DNA of 64,000 nucleotides from Fluviicoccus keumensis (GTDB lineage Bacteria; Pseudomonadota; Gammaproteobacteria; Pseudomonadales; Moraxellaceae): assembly GCF_004217445.1 (NCBI RefSeq), contig NZ_SHKX01000016.1, forward strand, positions 115,051 to 179,050. The letters are read 5' to 3'. Below, in pieces: positions 1-8,926 of this stretch (position 1 is the first letter of the stretch; each line of letters opens with the position of its first letter). The notes under the pieces are model-generated. The model saw only the letters and a list, made by a program, of their open reading frames with translations. It made no database searches and was not told where the DNA came from. Both the position numbers and the translations under genes were made by a program.

Positions 1-288
1 CAGCGGCAAACGCTGCGCAAGCTGCGGGAAGGGCTGGGGCTGAAGGATGACGCCATCCAGCGGCTGGAGGCGCTGGACGAACAGCGGCAGCAGCGCTACA
101 GCGCGGGCGAAAGCTACATGACCCAGCGCTCTGCGCTGGAGAAGCAGTATCAGGGGGAAACCCTGCAGTTGCAGTTGAACGCCTTGCAGAACCGGCTGTT
201 TGGCGAGGAGGAGGCGCAGTTCATCCGCAATGAGGAGGCCTCGGGATACTATCGCTACAAGGAAAAACAGGTGGTAGGCGTGAATTGA
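1..288 (+). CDS. C-terminal part of a probable lipase secretion chaperone (Lif family)
   Basis: The frame is open from the first base of the window to a TGA at 286-288 and gives 95 residues, so the start lies upstream. The fragment is highly charged and almost entirely helical, rich in Gln, Glu, Arg and Leu, with an RLFGEEEA motif and an ending similar to steric lipase chaperones, which wrap around secreted lipases in the periplasm with long helices. The lipase itself would be expected upstream. This is family-level recognition from a short, low-complexity helical piece, so another coiled-coil protein is possible. A strong hairpin follows 8 bases after the stop. Confidence 0.55.
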   Translation, partial: QRQTLRKLREGLGLKDDAIQRLEALDEQRQQRYSAGESYMTQRSALEKQYQGETLQLQLNALQNRLFGEEEAQFIRNEEASGYYRYKEKQVVGVN

Positions 289-296
289 CCGACTGG

Positions 297-327
297 CTGC
301 GCGACGCCCGGGACGGGCGTCGCGCAG
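297..327. terminator. Hairpin between convergent genes
   Basis: A perfect 14-bp stem (297-310 with 314-327) closes on a 3-base loop. It sits between the lipase chaperone fragment (plus) and the OsmC gene (minus), which converge here. There is no strong T-run, so it is a hairpin-type terminator candidate or mRNA end protector, usable from both sides. Confidence 0.6.
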
Positions 328-329
328 GC

Positions 330-773
330 TCACTTCAGGCGCTTGCCGGTGCTGTCTTCAACGTGGATGGTCAGCGGAATGCCGCTTTGCACACTTTGCG
401 AGACGGTGCAGAAGTCTTCAAACTGACCCAGAATCCGCTCCAGATGCTCCAGGTTTTCCGCCGGGCAGCCCAGGTTCAGCACCGCTTCCATGCCGGTGAC
501 GCGGATGCGGTTTTGCTCGTTGCGGCCGGTGGTGCAGGTCACCACGGTTTCCATTTTCCCCGGCTCCTGCTTGAACTTGCGCAGCGCGAACACCAGGCTG
601 GCCGACAGGCAGTTGGCGACGGCGGCGGCCAGCAGGTGCTCCGGCGACGGGCCGTCGGCCTGTCCCAGCGGCGGCGGCAGGTCGGCGCTGAGGGCGGCGA
701 AGGCCTCCCCGAAGTCGACCGTGAAACGGTAATCGTGCTCACGGATGATGCGGATGCTGAGTGACTCGCTCAT
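330..773 (-). CDS. OsmC family peroxide-reducing protein
   Basis: 147 residues, the usual length for OsmC/Ohr-like proteins. The two conserved family cysteines are visible: Cys55 in ANCLSASL and Cys122 in DFCTVSQSV. In this superfamily they form the thiol pair that reduces organic hydroperoxides. The protein is cytoplasmic with no signal peptide. It lies 14 bases downstream of bamD on the same strand and probably shares its transcript, although there is no obvious functional link to outer-membrane assembly. Whether it acts on organic peroxides or belongs to a less characterised OsmC branch cannot be told from the sequence alone. Confidence 0.85.
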   Translation of the reverse strand: MSESLSIRIIREHDYRFTVDFGEAFAALSADLPPPLGQADGPSPEHLLAAAVANCLSASLVFALRKFKQEPGKMETVVTCTTGRNEQNRIRVTGMEAVLNLGCPAENLEHLERILGQFEDFCTVSQSVQSGIPLTIHVEDSTGKRLK

Positions 774-787
774 GACGGACCTCGGAC

Positions 788-1657
788 TCAGGGTTGGGCG
801 GCGGGTGGCGGTGGCGGTGTGTCGCTGCTCTCGGTATTCGTGCTGCCGATCAGGCCCCAGGTCGCCATGTTCAGCCAGGAGCGCTTTTCATTCTGCGGTC
901 CCAGGTCAACCTTCGGCCTGCCTTTGGCATCGACATAATCCGGATAATTCAACTTCAGCGTCGCCAGGGTGGTGGCGGCCAGTTCGGGTTGGCCCAGCTT
1001 GTCATAGCAGAAGGCCGACATGGCCAGCGCTTCCGGGGTCTGCGGGGTCTGCGGGTAATTCTCGATGACCCAGCGCGAGCGGTTGAGGGCGCTGACCAGG
1101 GTGCCGCGCTTCAGGTAATAGCGGGCCGCGTGCATTTCCCCTTCGGCGAAATTGTTGCGCAGGTCGATCATGCGCTGACGGGCGTCGGCGGCATAAGCGC
1201 TGTTCGGGAAGCGGGTCACCAGATCCCGGAAGATGGCGAAGGCGTTGCGGCTGTTGCTTTGATCGCGATGGGCCTCGTTCTGGTTGAACATGGCCAGCAT
1301 GCTGTCGCGCCCGGACTCGAAGCTGGCCAGGCCTTTCAGGTACATCGCATAGTCCAGCCGCTCATGTTGCGGGTGCAGGCGGATGAAACGGTCGGCAGCC
1401 GACAGGGCGCCACTGTAGTCCAGGTGCTTGAGGCGGGCATAAATCAGCTGCAGCTGGGCCTGTTCGGTGTAGCGGCCGACCGGAAAATGCGACTCCAGGG
1501 CTTCCAGATGCTTGGTGGCGGTCTCGAAATTGCCGAAGGCCAGCGACTTCTGGGCGGCGTCGTAATACTCTTTTTCGGAGAGGGACTGGGTCTTATCGGG
1601 GGCGTGGCTGCAGGCGGCGAGGGCCACGGCCAGTGCGAGGGCGGCATACCGACGCAT
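788..1657 (-). CDS. bamD: Outer membrane protein assembly factor BamD
   Basis: 289-residue lipoprotein. The start is set at the ATG at 1657 because it gives a standard lipoprotein signal, with lipobox LAAC and lipidated Cys16, and is preceded by a GAGAG ribosome site. An in-frame ATG at 1723 would add 22 residues before the signal and is unlikely. The mature part is a series of TPR-like helical repeats (about residues 30-240), including the conserved YLKGLASF-type region, with a Pro-rich tail. BamD is the essential lipoprotein partner of BamA in the BAM complex at the inner face of the outer membrane. It is divergent from rluD, a common gammaproteobacterial arrangement. Confidence 0.93.
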   Translation of the reverse strand: MRRYAALALAVALAACSHAPDKTQSLSEKEYYDAAQKSLAFGNFETATKHLEALESHFPVGRYTEQAQLQLIYARLKHLDYSGALSAADRFIRLHPQHERLDYAMYLKGLASFESGRDSMLAMFNQNEAHRDQSNSRNAFAIFRDLVTRFPNSAYAADARQRMIDLRNNFAEGEMHAARYYLKRGTLVSALNRSRWVIENYPQTPQTPEALAMSAFCYDKLGQPELAATTLATLKLNYPDYVDAKGRPKVDLGPQNEKRSWLNMATWGLIGSTNTESSDTPPPPPAAQP

Positions 1658-1721
1658 AATGTCTCTCAAAAGGGGGTAGAATTGCGCGTATTTAAGCACT
1701 TTATCCTTCGGCGCGCCAAAC

Positions 1722-2690
1722 ATGTCTACAGAATCCCAACATAGCCAGACCCTTGAATCCCGTGTGCCGGTAGAGCTTTCCGGCTTGCGGCTGGATCAGG
1801 TCGCGGCCCAGCTTTTCGGGGATTTCTCCCGCGAGCGCCTGAAGTCCTGGATCCAGGACGGCCACCTGACCGTGGACGGTAATCCCGGCCGTCCCAAGGA
1901 CCGGCTGGCCGGCGGCGAAGACCTCCGCCTCAACGTGGTGCTGACCATCGAGACCGAAGCCCAACCGCAGGCGATGGACCTGAATATCCTCTACGAGGAC
2001 GAACACCTGCTGGTGCTGGACAAGCCCGCCGGGCTGGTGGTGCATCCCGGCGCGGGTAATCCCGACGGTACGCTGCTGAACGCGCTGCTGGCGCATTGTC
2101 CCGACCTGCAGCACATTCCCCGCGCCGGTCTGGTGCACCGCATCGACAAGGACACCAGCGGCTTGCTGGTGGTGGCGAAAACGCTGGCGGCGCAGGCAGA
2201 TCTGGTGGAGCAGCTGTCCGAGAAGACGGTGTACCGGGAATACGAGGCGGTGGTGCAGGGCGTGTTGGTCAGCGGCGGCACCATTGATGCACCGATCGGC
2301 CGTCACCCCAACGAGCGGGTGAAAATGGCGGTCATTCCCGGCGGCAAGCCCGCGGTGACGCATTACCGGGTCATTACCCGTTTCCGCGGCCATACCCACG
2401 TACGGGTGCAGCTGGAAACCGGCCGCACCCACCAGATCCGCGTGCACTTCGCCCACAAGGGCCATCCGCTGCTGGGTGATCCGGTCTACGGCGGCCGTCA
2501 CCGTCATCCCAAGGGCGCCACGCCCGAGTTGCTGGATATCCTGGCGCGCTTCCCGCGCCAGGCGCTGCATGCCCGCCGCCTGGGTCTGGAGCATCCGGCC
2601 AGCGGAGAGGAGATGCAGTTCGAGTCGCCGCTGCCCGCCGATTTCCAGGAGCTGCTGCAGATATTGGCGCGGGATGCGGCGGAGGGTTGA
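1722..2690 (+). CDS. rluD: 23S rRNA pseudouridine(1911/1915/1917) synthase RluD
   Basis: 322 residues. An N-terminal S4 RNA-binding domain (about 20-75) is followed by the pseudouridine synthase domain. The catalytic motif HRIDKDTSG is at 139-147 with Asp142 as nucleophile, and the later RTHQIRVH motif is also present. RluD makes three pseudouridines in helix 69 of 23S rRNA and supports ribosome assembly and peptide release. The start at 1722 fits the N-terminal length of known RluD. It is divergent from bamD with 64 bases between. Its stop codon directly abuts the stop of lpoB on the other strand. Confidence 0.95.
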   Translation: MSTESQHSQTLESRVPVELSGLRLDQVAAQLFGDFSRERLKSWIQDGHLTVDGNPGRPKDRLAGGEDLRLNVVLTIETEAQPQAMDLNILYEDEHLLVLDKPAGLVVHPGAGNPDGTLLNALLAHCPDLQHIPRAGLVHRIDKDTSGLLVVAKTLAAQADLVEQLSEKTVYREYEAVVQGVLVSGGTIDAPIGRHPNERVKMAVIPGGKPAVTHYRVITRFRGHTHVRVQLETGRTHQIRVHFAHKGHPLLGDPVYGGRHRHPKGATPELLDILARFPRQALHARRLGLEHPASGEEMQFESPLPADFQELLQILARDAAEG

Positions 2691-3314
2691 TTACATCCCC
2701 AGCAGGCCCTTCTTCGCGGTCTTGCGGATTTCCTGCTCGTCTTGCCATTCCACCAGGCCGGTCTTCAGGTTCATCAGTTTCAGGGTGAATTTGTAATAGA
2801 CCGATTTGGTCTTGGTGAACTTGTTGTAGATATCGCCGGTGCCGCCCGCTTCCTTGACGATGCTGCTGAGGTTGCCGTAATACATGTATTCGGCGCCGAT
2901 CATCTGCCCGAACTTGATGGCGGTGCGCGGGTCGACCAACTCATCGCTGTTCTGGAACTTCAACTGGCTGCGCGCCGATTCCACCCGCGACATGTCCACC
3001 AGCCGCACGCGGCCGGACTGCAACAGTTTCGTGGTCATGCTGTCCAGCACCGACTCGGTATCAATATGCTCGTCGGTCTTGTTGGCGATGCGCTCGACGA
3101 ACAGCACCGGCCGCTTGTTGGCGGCGGTGGCTTCGCCAATGACCGGCGAGGCCAGCAGCGATTCGGTCATGCTCTTGGCGGTCATTTGCAGGTCGGTGGA
3201 ACCGAAGCGTTCGTTGACGGTTTCCTGGGCCTGCGGGTCGCCGTACTTGACGCTGGCGCAGCCGCCCAGGGCGGCCGCGATAACCACGGTGCTGATCAGG
3301 GCTGTGTTCTTCAT
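2691..3314 (-). CDS. lpoB: Penicillin-binding protein activator LpoB
   Basis: 207-residue outer-membrane lipoprotein with signal peptide and lipobox LGGC (Cys19). The body matches the LpoB family: a globular domain with PVLFVERIANKT and GAEYMYYGNL segments. LpoB reaches through the periplasm and stimulates the synthase PBP1b. This protein has only a short linker after the lipid anchor, as in non-enteric versions. A good ribosome site (AGGAG) lies at the end of the upstream COG3014 gene, 9 bases away, so the two are translated from one message. YcfL, which often sits between these two genes in other bacteria, is absent. Confidence 0.88.
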   Translation of the reverse strand: MKNTALISTVVIAAALGGCASVKYGDPQAQETVNERFGSTDLQMTAKSMTESLLASPVIGEATAANKRPVLFVERIANKTDEHIDTESVLDSMTTKLLQSGRVRLVDMSRVESARSQLKFQNSDELVDPRTAIKFGQMIGAEYMYYGNLSSIVKEAGGTGDIYNKFTKTKSVYYKFTLKLMNLKTGLVEWQDEQEIRKTAKKGLLGM

Positions 3315-3323
3315 GGTGTTCTC

Positions 3324-4688
3324 CTACAGCGGCCAACTGGCCGCATAGTACTGGTTGTCCACCTGCACCACCCGTAACAGGGTCAGGCGCTGGCGGTTGA
3401 CGGTCAGCTTGACGGACGTGACGCCGTTCAGGCGAATTTCCTGTTCCCCTTCGGGCAGGTTGAAGCGGGCGATGTGGGTATAGCGCGGCAGGGTCAGCCA
3501 GCTGCGCAGGTCGGCCTGTTCGCTGATCAGGTTCCACGCCCCCACCAGCACGCCCAGCAGGCTGCCGCCCTTGTCGGCGCTTTCTTCCTGCATGCGGTGC
3601 TTGGTCTGCGCACGCAAGGTCTGGCGCAGCAGCAGCGCGGGCAGGCGATCTTTCAAGGCGCGGGCGGCCAGCGCCTGCACATCGGTCACCGGCCGGGTCA
3701 GCACCGGTTGTTTCAGGGCGCCGCTTTCCAGTCTCAGCGGGGCGGAGGCCTGCCAGGGCTGTGGATAATAGGGAATGGCCAGCACGTACCAGGCCTCCGG
3801 CCACGGGAAGGGCAGGAACAGCTCCTGACGTGGGGGAACCAGCCCCTCCTCGAACAGCACCACCACCGAACCTTCGTCAGCCTTGGCCGCCGGGGCCGGT
3901 TTCGGCAGCTTCAGCAGTGAAAAATCCTCGCGCCGGTTCAGCCGCGCCGCCAGACGGGCGACGTCCTGCGCCAGCACCGGGTGTTCCGGGGTCAGGGCGA
4001 GGGCGCGCTTGTAGTCAATGTAGGCGTCGTCCCACTGCCCGGCGGCTTCGTAAAGCACGCCCGCCAGATACAGCGACCACGCATTCTGGCTGGCCGAGCC
4101 GGTGCGGGCGGCCAGGCTGTCGAGATTGGCGGTTTGGCTGCTGTAATGTTCCCGCGCCATCGGCGGCAGCGGCTCTGCATCTTCCTGGCTTTCGTGGCTG
4201 TCGCGAGCCTTGTCCTGCAGGGTTTGCGCTTGCCGCATCTCCACCATCGCGCCTTCACGGTCGTTGGCGCTCAGGTAATTCAGCGCCTGATAGGTATGCA
4301 GGAAAATCTGCTCGTGGACGGGAAGACGGTAGGTGATGACATTGTCGTTGCTGACCAGTGACAGCCCCTGGTTGGCGGTCTGGCTGGCGGAAATGGCGGC
4401 CTTGTCGGCTTCGCGCCGTTCCAGACGGTCGGCCTCGGCGAAGGCGGCTCGGCTGGCGGCGGCATCTCCCTGCAGCTGCGTCAGTCGGCCTTCTTCCAGG
4501 CGCGCCAGCGCAGCGTCACGCCCGCTTTTGACCTTGCGCGCTTCGTCTACCGCCGCCGGCAGGGCGGCGGTGGCGAGGGCGTGCGTGTAACCGCCCGCGC
4601 GCAGCGGGTAAGGGGTCAGAATGCTGTTGCTGGCGCAGCCCGTCAGGGCCAGCATCATCAACAACCATAGGCTCAGGCGCGGCGGCAT
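3324..4688 (-). CDS. COG3014-family lipoprotein with TPR-like repeats, partner gene of lpoB
   Basis: 454 residues with lipoprotein signal and lipobox LTGC (Cys18). Residues about 35-250 are Ala- and Leu-rich helical repeats, including a TPR-like LYLAGVLYEAAGQWDDAYIDY segment. The C-terminal 180 residues are mostly beta. The protein matches the conserved lipoprotein family COG3014, which commonly lies next to lpoB, and is therefore inferred to work at the outer membrane in peptidoglycan synthesis control. No biochemical role is established. The gene is upstream of lpoB with a 9-base gap. Two later methionines (11, 12) would spoil the signal peptide, so the first is preferred. Confidence 0.75.
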   Translation of the reverse strand: MPPRLSLWLLMMLALTGCASNSILTPYPLRAGGYTHALATAALPAAVDEARKVKSGRDAALARLEEGRLTQLQGDAAASRAAFAEADRLERREADKAAISASQTANQGLSLVSNDNVITYRLPVHEQIFLHTYQALNYLSANDREGAMVEMRQAQTLQDKARDSHESQEDAEPLPPMAREHYSSQTANLDSLAARTGSASQNAWSLYLAGVLYEAAGQWDDAYIDYKRALALTPEHPVLAQDVARLAARLNRREDFSLLKLPKPAPAAKADEGSVVVLFEEGLVPPRQELFLPFPWPEAWYVLAIPYYPQPWQASAPLRLESGALKQPVLTRPVTDVQALAARALKDRLPALLLRQTLRAQTKHRMQEESADKGGSLLGVLVGAWNLISEQADLRSWLTLPRYTHIARFNLPEGEQEIRLNGVTSVKLTVNRQRLTLLRVVQVDNQYYAASWPL

Positions 4689-4751
4689 GGCGGCTCGGGA
4701 TACGGGTATGCTGTCAGTCTAGCAGTCGGCCGGTTGCGGCTGTGTTGCTGT

Positions 4752-5477
4752 TTATTGCCGGATGCCGGGGCGGAACGACGGCGTTTCGCGGCTGTTCAGG
4801 GCTTGTTGGTCCGGAGGCTGGCGTTCCAGAACCTTGAGCACGTTCAACATGGTCAGGTAGGGCCCCTGGCGCTGGACGAAATTGCTGGCCCATACCGGCA
4901 GTTTGCCGCCCGGATCCATGATCACCTCGCCCTTGAAGTAGATGCGCCCTTCGGCGATTTCGTTGATCTTGCTGTCCATGCGCGCATAGGGCATGCGCAC
5001 GCGACCGGGTTGCTCGGGGTAATAGTCGTTGACGGAGTTGGCCTGCACGACGGCGCGCTGGCCGTTATGGAGGTACTCGGCGGTGAAGTGCAGCACCACG
5101 TCACGATCGGGGAAGCCCATCGGCGGGCTGAAAACGACATAGACGTAGGCTTCCAGCGGTGAAATCACCTTCAGGGGCCGGATTTCCTTCAAGCGCCAGA
5201 ACCATTGCGGGTAGCGCTCGTAATCCAGCAGCAGGCCGACCATGTCCTTGACGGTGGCGGGGATCTCGGCTTCGGCCTTCATCGAGCGCACGCGCTCGTG
5301 GTCTTCGCGTTTGGTATAGATCTGGATGTTGCGGGGCTTGTCATCCTTGATCAGCTGCCACTGGCGCGTTTGCGCCGGCTGCAGCGCGGCCACGTCCTCA
5401 CCGTCGGCCAGGGCGGCTTGCCAAGGGGCGCAAAGCGGCAGTAGCAGCAGATACAGCCGAAGGAAACGCAGGAACAT
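4752..5477 (-). CDS. Secreted START-domain lipid-binding protein (paralogue 1)
   Basis: 241 residues. A hydrophobic signal peptide ends near ALADGED, followed by a START-like domain (about 35-220). The family-typical YERYPQWFWRLKE, MGFPDRDVVL, YFKGEVIMDPGG and PVWASNFVQ segments are present. START domains bind lipids or other hydrophobic ligands in a deep pocket; the signal peptide puts this one in the periplasm or outside. Two more paralogues lie at 40984-41694 and 41713-42492. The gene stands 63 bases upstream of the COG3014 gene on the same strand. I see no good ribosome site before the ATG. Ligand unknown. Confidence 0.8.
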   Translation of the reverse strand: MFLRFLRLYLLLLPLCAPWQAALADGEDVAALQPAQTRQWQLIKDDKPRNIQIYTKREDHERVRSMKAEAEIPATVKDMVGLLLDYERYPQWFWRLKEIRPLKVISPLEAYVYVVFSPPMGFPDRDVVLHFTAEYLHNGQRAVVQANSVNDYYPEQPGRVRMPYARMDSKINEIAEGRIYFKGEVIMDPGGKLPVWASNFVQRQGPYLTMLNVLKVLERQPPDQQALNSRETPSFRPGIRQ

Positions 5478-5591
5478 ATCGATCTGGTTATTCTTGTTGG
5501 GATGGTTAAAAGCTGATCACGAGAATAGCATTTGTTCTGCGATCCCGTTCATGTTTTACATTTTTTCGCCGTGGCGGCGGGGTCCTGTCGC

Positions 5592-6806
5592 TCAGTGGCT
5601 CACTCCCGCCGCCGTTTCAGTCCTTTTCAGCCACTGACGGAACGCGGCGGAACGGGCGAAGGCCTGCAGTGAAGCGTCCTGATCCAGTTTGTCCAGTCGG
5701 TAGTCAAAGCGACGGTACAGGATGTCGGCCATCAGCAGAGCTTCCTCGTCACGGTGCGCAGCGGCATAGTAATGCATCATCCGCCAGTAGAGCATGCTGT
5801 AGCCATCATCGGTATCCAGCGCGTGCAGGAAGACGCGGCGCACCGCGTCGGCATCCTGCATTTGTTCATGGCAGTGCAGGCGGAGCACATCCATGCCGGG
5901 ATGGTACCCCCAGGCCGTTTCCAGCTGATCAATCGCCTTCAGCATTTCCGGGCAGTTCTGGTCGATACTGTGCAGCTGCAACCGGTACGCCGTCGGCTCA
6001 TTCGCGGGCCGGTTCTCGATGACAAGCCCCAGCGCTTCGCGGTATTTGCCCGGATTGCCCTCGGCCGCGCGCAGGTAGTTTTGCTGGAACGTCGTCTGGC
6101 GTCGCCCTTCCGGGCTCAGGGTGTTTTCAAATACATTGATCAGCTGTTTGTTGTCCGCCCGCGCGAAGGCGGCAAGCATTTCCGGGATGCCCCGGCCTGA
6201 GGAGGCTGGCGGTGTGGTCGAAGCGCGCTGCCAGGGCAGGTTGTAACCCTCCGCCGCCGTGTCGCCGCCAAGCATGGCCGGCATGAGGATGGCGAAAAAG
6301 CTGCCCATGACCCGCGAAAAGGGCTGGTTGGTCATCGAGTCCCGCATTTCGATCATGCCAATCCCGTCCCCGACCTGTGCCAGGGTCATGCGGACAGCAT
6401 AAAAAAGCTCGCCCCTTTCAAGGAAGCCGTCATTGATCAGGGTGCACTCGGCGCGGTTGTCGGGCAGGGGTTTGTATCCCGCCAGGTACCACTGGCCGGT
6501 GCGGGCCCGGATGTTGGCGAAGAAACCGTGTCGCAGCTGCATGCGCCAGCGCTGGCGCACGATCGGATTGGCGAGCTCGGCGGTTGCGCGGGCGGGAAGA
6601 TGCTGCTGGATTTCATCCATGACCTGCACCACGGAAACCCGTTCATCCATCCGGTCGTTATCCTTGCTTTCCAGCAGGGCGGGCAAATCCAGACAGAAAT
6701 CCTGCATCGAGTACGTGTTGAATATCTTCTCCGGGTTGACGGCTTCCGCCGCCTGCGCAACCTGCAGGGAAAGGGTCAGCAGGCAGAGACCGGTCAACCT
6801 TCTCAA
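5592..6806 (-). CDS. Secreted protein of unknown function, coupled to the transglutaminase-like gene
   Basis: 404 residues starting with a typical signal peptide cleaved near VAQAAEA. I recognise no domain. The second half (about 200-395) is helical and looks like degenerate TPR or Sel1-type repeats. There are cysteines near residues 38, 122, 286 and 311, which could form periplasmic disulfides. The start codon is TTG at 6804-6806: it overlaps the TGA of the upstream gene as TTGA, and a GGAGA ribosome site lies 7 bases before it. No in-frame ATG exists until about residue 35, past the signal peptide. Tight coupling to the DUF3857 protein implies the two act together. Confidence 0.7.
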   Translation of the reverse strand: MRRLTGLCLLTLSLQVAQAAEAVNPEKIFNTYSMQDFCLDLPALLESKDNDRMDERVSVVQVMDEIQQHLPARATAELANPIVRQRWRMQLRHGFFANIRARTGQWYLAGYKPLPDNRAECTLINDGFLERGELFYAVRMTLAQVGDGIGMIEMRDSMTNQPFSRVMGSFFAILMPAMLGGDTAAEGYNLPWQRASTTPPASSGRGIPEMLAAFARADNKQLINVFENTLSPEGRRQTTFQQNYLRAAEGNPGKYREALGLVIENRPANEPTAYRLQLHSIDQNCPEMLKAIDQLETAWGYHPGMDVLRLHCHEQMQDADAVRRVFLHALDTDDGYSMLYWRMMHYYAAAHRDEEALLMADILYRRFDYRLDKLDQDASLQAFARSAAFRQWLKRTETAAGVSH

Positions 6807-8827
6807 CGGTGTTCTCCGCGCACCCGCTTGCGGACTTCCTGGATTTCCGCATAGCCGCTTTTTTCCGGCTGCATGAAGCTGATCGAGAACTCCATCTGCT
6901 TGCGGGCCTCGCGCACGGCTTTCTGGAAGGCGGGAAAGTCCGTGGCTGCGACTTCCGGGGTTTTGATCAGCAGTTCGCTGTGGTTGTAGTAAGTCCGGTC
7001 GTAATAGCGGTCCTGGCTGCTGAAGCGGAAGGCTTTTTCGTCCATCACGATGGGCGGCGTATTCAGTTTGAGGTTGAGGTTGCTGGGCAGGTGCAGGTAG
7101 ATGCGGGTGCTGACCACGCGCGGGGTCGGCAACGCGACGGGCGCCTTGCGTTCAACGGTGTTGGGTGCGCGCAATACATCCGCATAAGAAGCCAGCACGA
7201 ACGGTGCGCTGATCTTGGGGATGTTGCCTTCATCGTATTTCTGCCAGAAGCTGTCCAGCTGGTAGAACTCCCGGATCACGAAGCGGTTGTGTTCGGGGTC
7301 ATCCTCGTATTCCAGCGGCTTCAGTACACGCAGGTCGTCGTGGTACTGGCTGGCGAAATCAGCCCAGGCCTTGCGGATTTCCATGATCGGGCGGTTGCTG
7401 AAATATTCCCGCTGCGCCTCGGCGGCGTTGCCCTCAAACGTGGTGACGGATTGCAGGCGGATCGGCCCGGAAAAGTCTTCGGCGAAGTAATGCTCTTCCA
7501 CATTCATGGTGTTGACCACGGGCAGGGTGTCGTACATCTTCATCAGCGTCGGGTTCGGATCGCCGATCACCAGCGCGTATCCGAAGTCCTGCCAGCCGAT
7601 ATCCTGCAATTTTCCGGTCTGAAAGCGGCGGGTGCTGTCCAGCCAGTAGTTCTTGCCGTCCAGCCGCACCAGCGTGATCACATGGTCAAAGACACCGGGG
7701 CTGGCCAGTTCGTCGGCGATGCCCTTCTGGAAACGGGTGGAAACCAGCGCCGGCCAGGCGTTGATGCCGCGACGCTGCAACAGCTTGGAGAGCAGCAGGG
7801 CCTTGTCCTTGCAATCGCCATAGCGGGTTTTCAGCACTTCTTCGGGCGGGCGCGGCCGGTGTGAGTTTTCACCGAATTCCAGGCCCAGATAGCGGACGTC
7901 GTTTTGCACGGCGAACAGTGCTTTCGGAATGAACTCCTCGGGCGATTTCGCGCTTGCATTCAAGCGTGCATAGAGGGCGTCGAACAGCGGGCCGGTCTTG
8001 ACGGCTTCGGCGCTGTAAAGTTGCCCCGCCCATTGATCGACATCGTTCCAGCTGCCGTATTCGCTGAATTCCAGCCAGCTGTAGGGGGAATAGGAAACCG
8101 GCGTGTTGTCTTCAAAGGCGGGAACCGGAACATGCGTCAGCTCGATCACATATTCCTGACCGCCGTTTGCGGGACGGGGGGCCAGGTCGAGGCCGGGCTG
8201 GTTGAACGCCTTGATGTGCAAGGGGTGCTGGTCGGACGTCAGCAGCCGGACGTGCAGGCGCTCGATGCCGTATTTGCCGTTCAGTCCGACGAAACCGAAC
8301 TGGCGGTCGCCGAAAATCGGATTGCTGCCGGTCACCGTATAGCTGTAATCGACAATGTCGCCGGTGCGGATATCGTCAAGGATGACCAGCGCGGTGGCGG
8401 TGCCGTCATGAATGCCTTCCCCCAATTGCTCTTCGCGCGCCACCACGCGGATGTTGGCCTTGCGGGTCAGGTCGCGTACTTCCGCGCCACGGCGGACCAG
8501 AATCCGGTGGATGGCCAGCTTTTCAAAGGCGGGATTGAAATGCAGCTTCAGCTCGGAGATTTCCTCCACGCCCGCCGTGGTCTGCGGCGTGTAAACCCGG
8601 CGTCTGTAAGTGGCGAAAGGCGCACCCACATGAATCTGGTCATCGGTCAGCAGGGTCGTCAGCGCCTGTTGCTCGGTCTTGGCCGGGGCATCGGCTTCTC
8701 CGATCGGCGAGACCCAGGCGGGAGGCGGGCTGAAGCTGTATTCGGCCGCACTCAAGGCCGGCAGGGCGGTTACCAGCAGGGCCCAGAACAGGGCAATCCG
8801 GAAAGGGAAGGGCATGGCTTCATCCAT
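6803..8827 (-). CDS. Secreted DUF3857 / transglutaminase-like protein
   Basis: About 674 residues from the ATG at 8827; an ATG at 8815 and a TTG at 8833 are alternatives, and 8815 has the better-placed GGA. The signal peptide ends near PALSAAEY. The order is DUF3857 (about 60-245), a transglutaminase-like cysteine-protease fold (about 285-400), then a C-terminal beta domain. The catalytic triad is readable: Cys339 in RYGDCKDKA, His382 in VFDHV and Asp397 in YWLDST. It may therefore be an active periplasmic or surface enzyme (protease, amidase or crosslinker). The substrate is unknown. It overlaps the unknown secreted gene downstream by 4 bases. Confidence 0.85.
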   Translation of the reverse strand: MDEAMPFPFRIALFWALLVTALPALSAAEYSFSPPPAWVSPIGEADAPAKTEQQALTTLLTDDQIHVGAPFATYRRRVYTPQTTAGVEEISELKLHFNPAFEKLAIHRILVRRGAEVRDLTRKANIRVVAREEQLGEGIHDGTATALVILDDIRTGDIVDYSYTVTGSNPIFGDRQFGFVGLNGKYGIERLHVRLLTSDQHPLHIKAFNQPGLDLAPRPANGGQEYVIELTHVPVPAFEDNTPVSYSPYSWLEFSEYGSWNDVDQWAGQLYSAEAVKTGPLFDALYARLNASAKSPEEFIPKALFAVQNDVRYLGLEFGENSHRPRPPEEVLKTRYGDCKDKALLLSKLLQRRGINAWPALVSTRFQKGIADELASPGVFDHVITLVRLDGKNYWLDSTRRFQTGKLQDIGWQDFGYALVIGDPNPTLMKMYDTLPVVNTMNVEEHYFAEDFSGPIRLQSVTTFEGNAAEAQREYFSNRPIMEIRKAWADFASQYHDDLRVLKPLEYEDDPEHNRFVIREFYQLDSFWQKYDEGNIPKISAPFVLASYADVLRAPNTVERKAPVALPTPRVVSTRIYLHLPSNLNLKLNTPPIVMDEKAFRFSSQDRYYDRTYYNHSELLIKTPEVAATDFPAFQKAVREARKQMEFSISFMQPEKSGYAEIQEVRKRVRGEHR

Positions 8828-8882
8828 GAGCAATAGTCAGGGAACGATAACAAAACGGCTTCGGACCACCAAGCCCGGCGCA

Positions 8883-8909
8883 ATAAAAAGGCCGCCCGGA
8901 GGCGGCCTC
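8883..8909 (-). terminator. Rho-independent terminator after serA
   Basis: Read on the minus strand, a GC-rich stem (GAGGCCGCC with GGGCGGCC) closes on a short loop and runs into TTTTTATT. It lies 18 bases beyond the serA stop and separates serA from the transglutaminase-like operon. Confidence 0.85.
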
Positions 8910-8926
8910 GTCCGGCGCTGGACGGC

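Noticed and set aside
1658..1723. Extended bamD start at 1723
   Set aside because: It would put 22 extra residues before the lipoprotein signal; the ATG at 1657 with GAGAG upstream fits export and family length.
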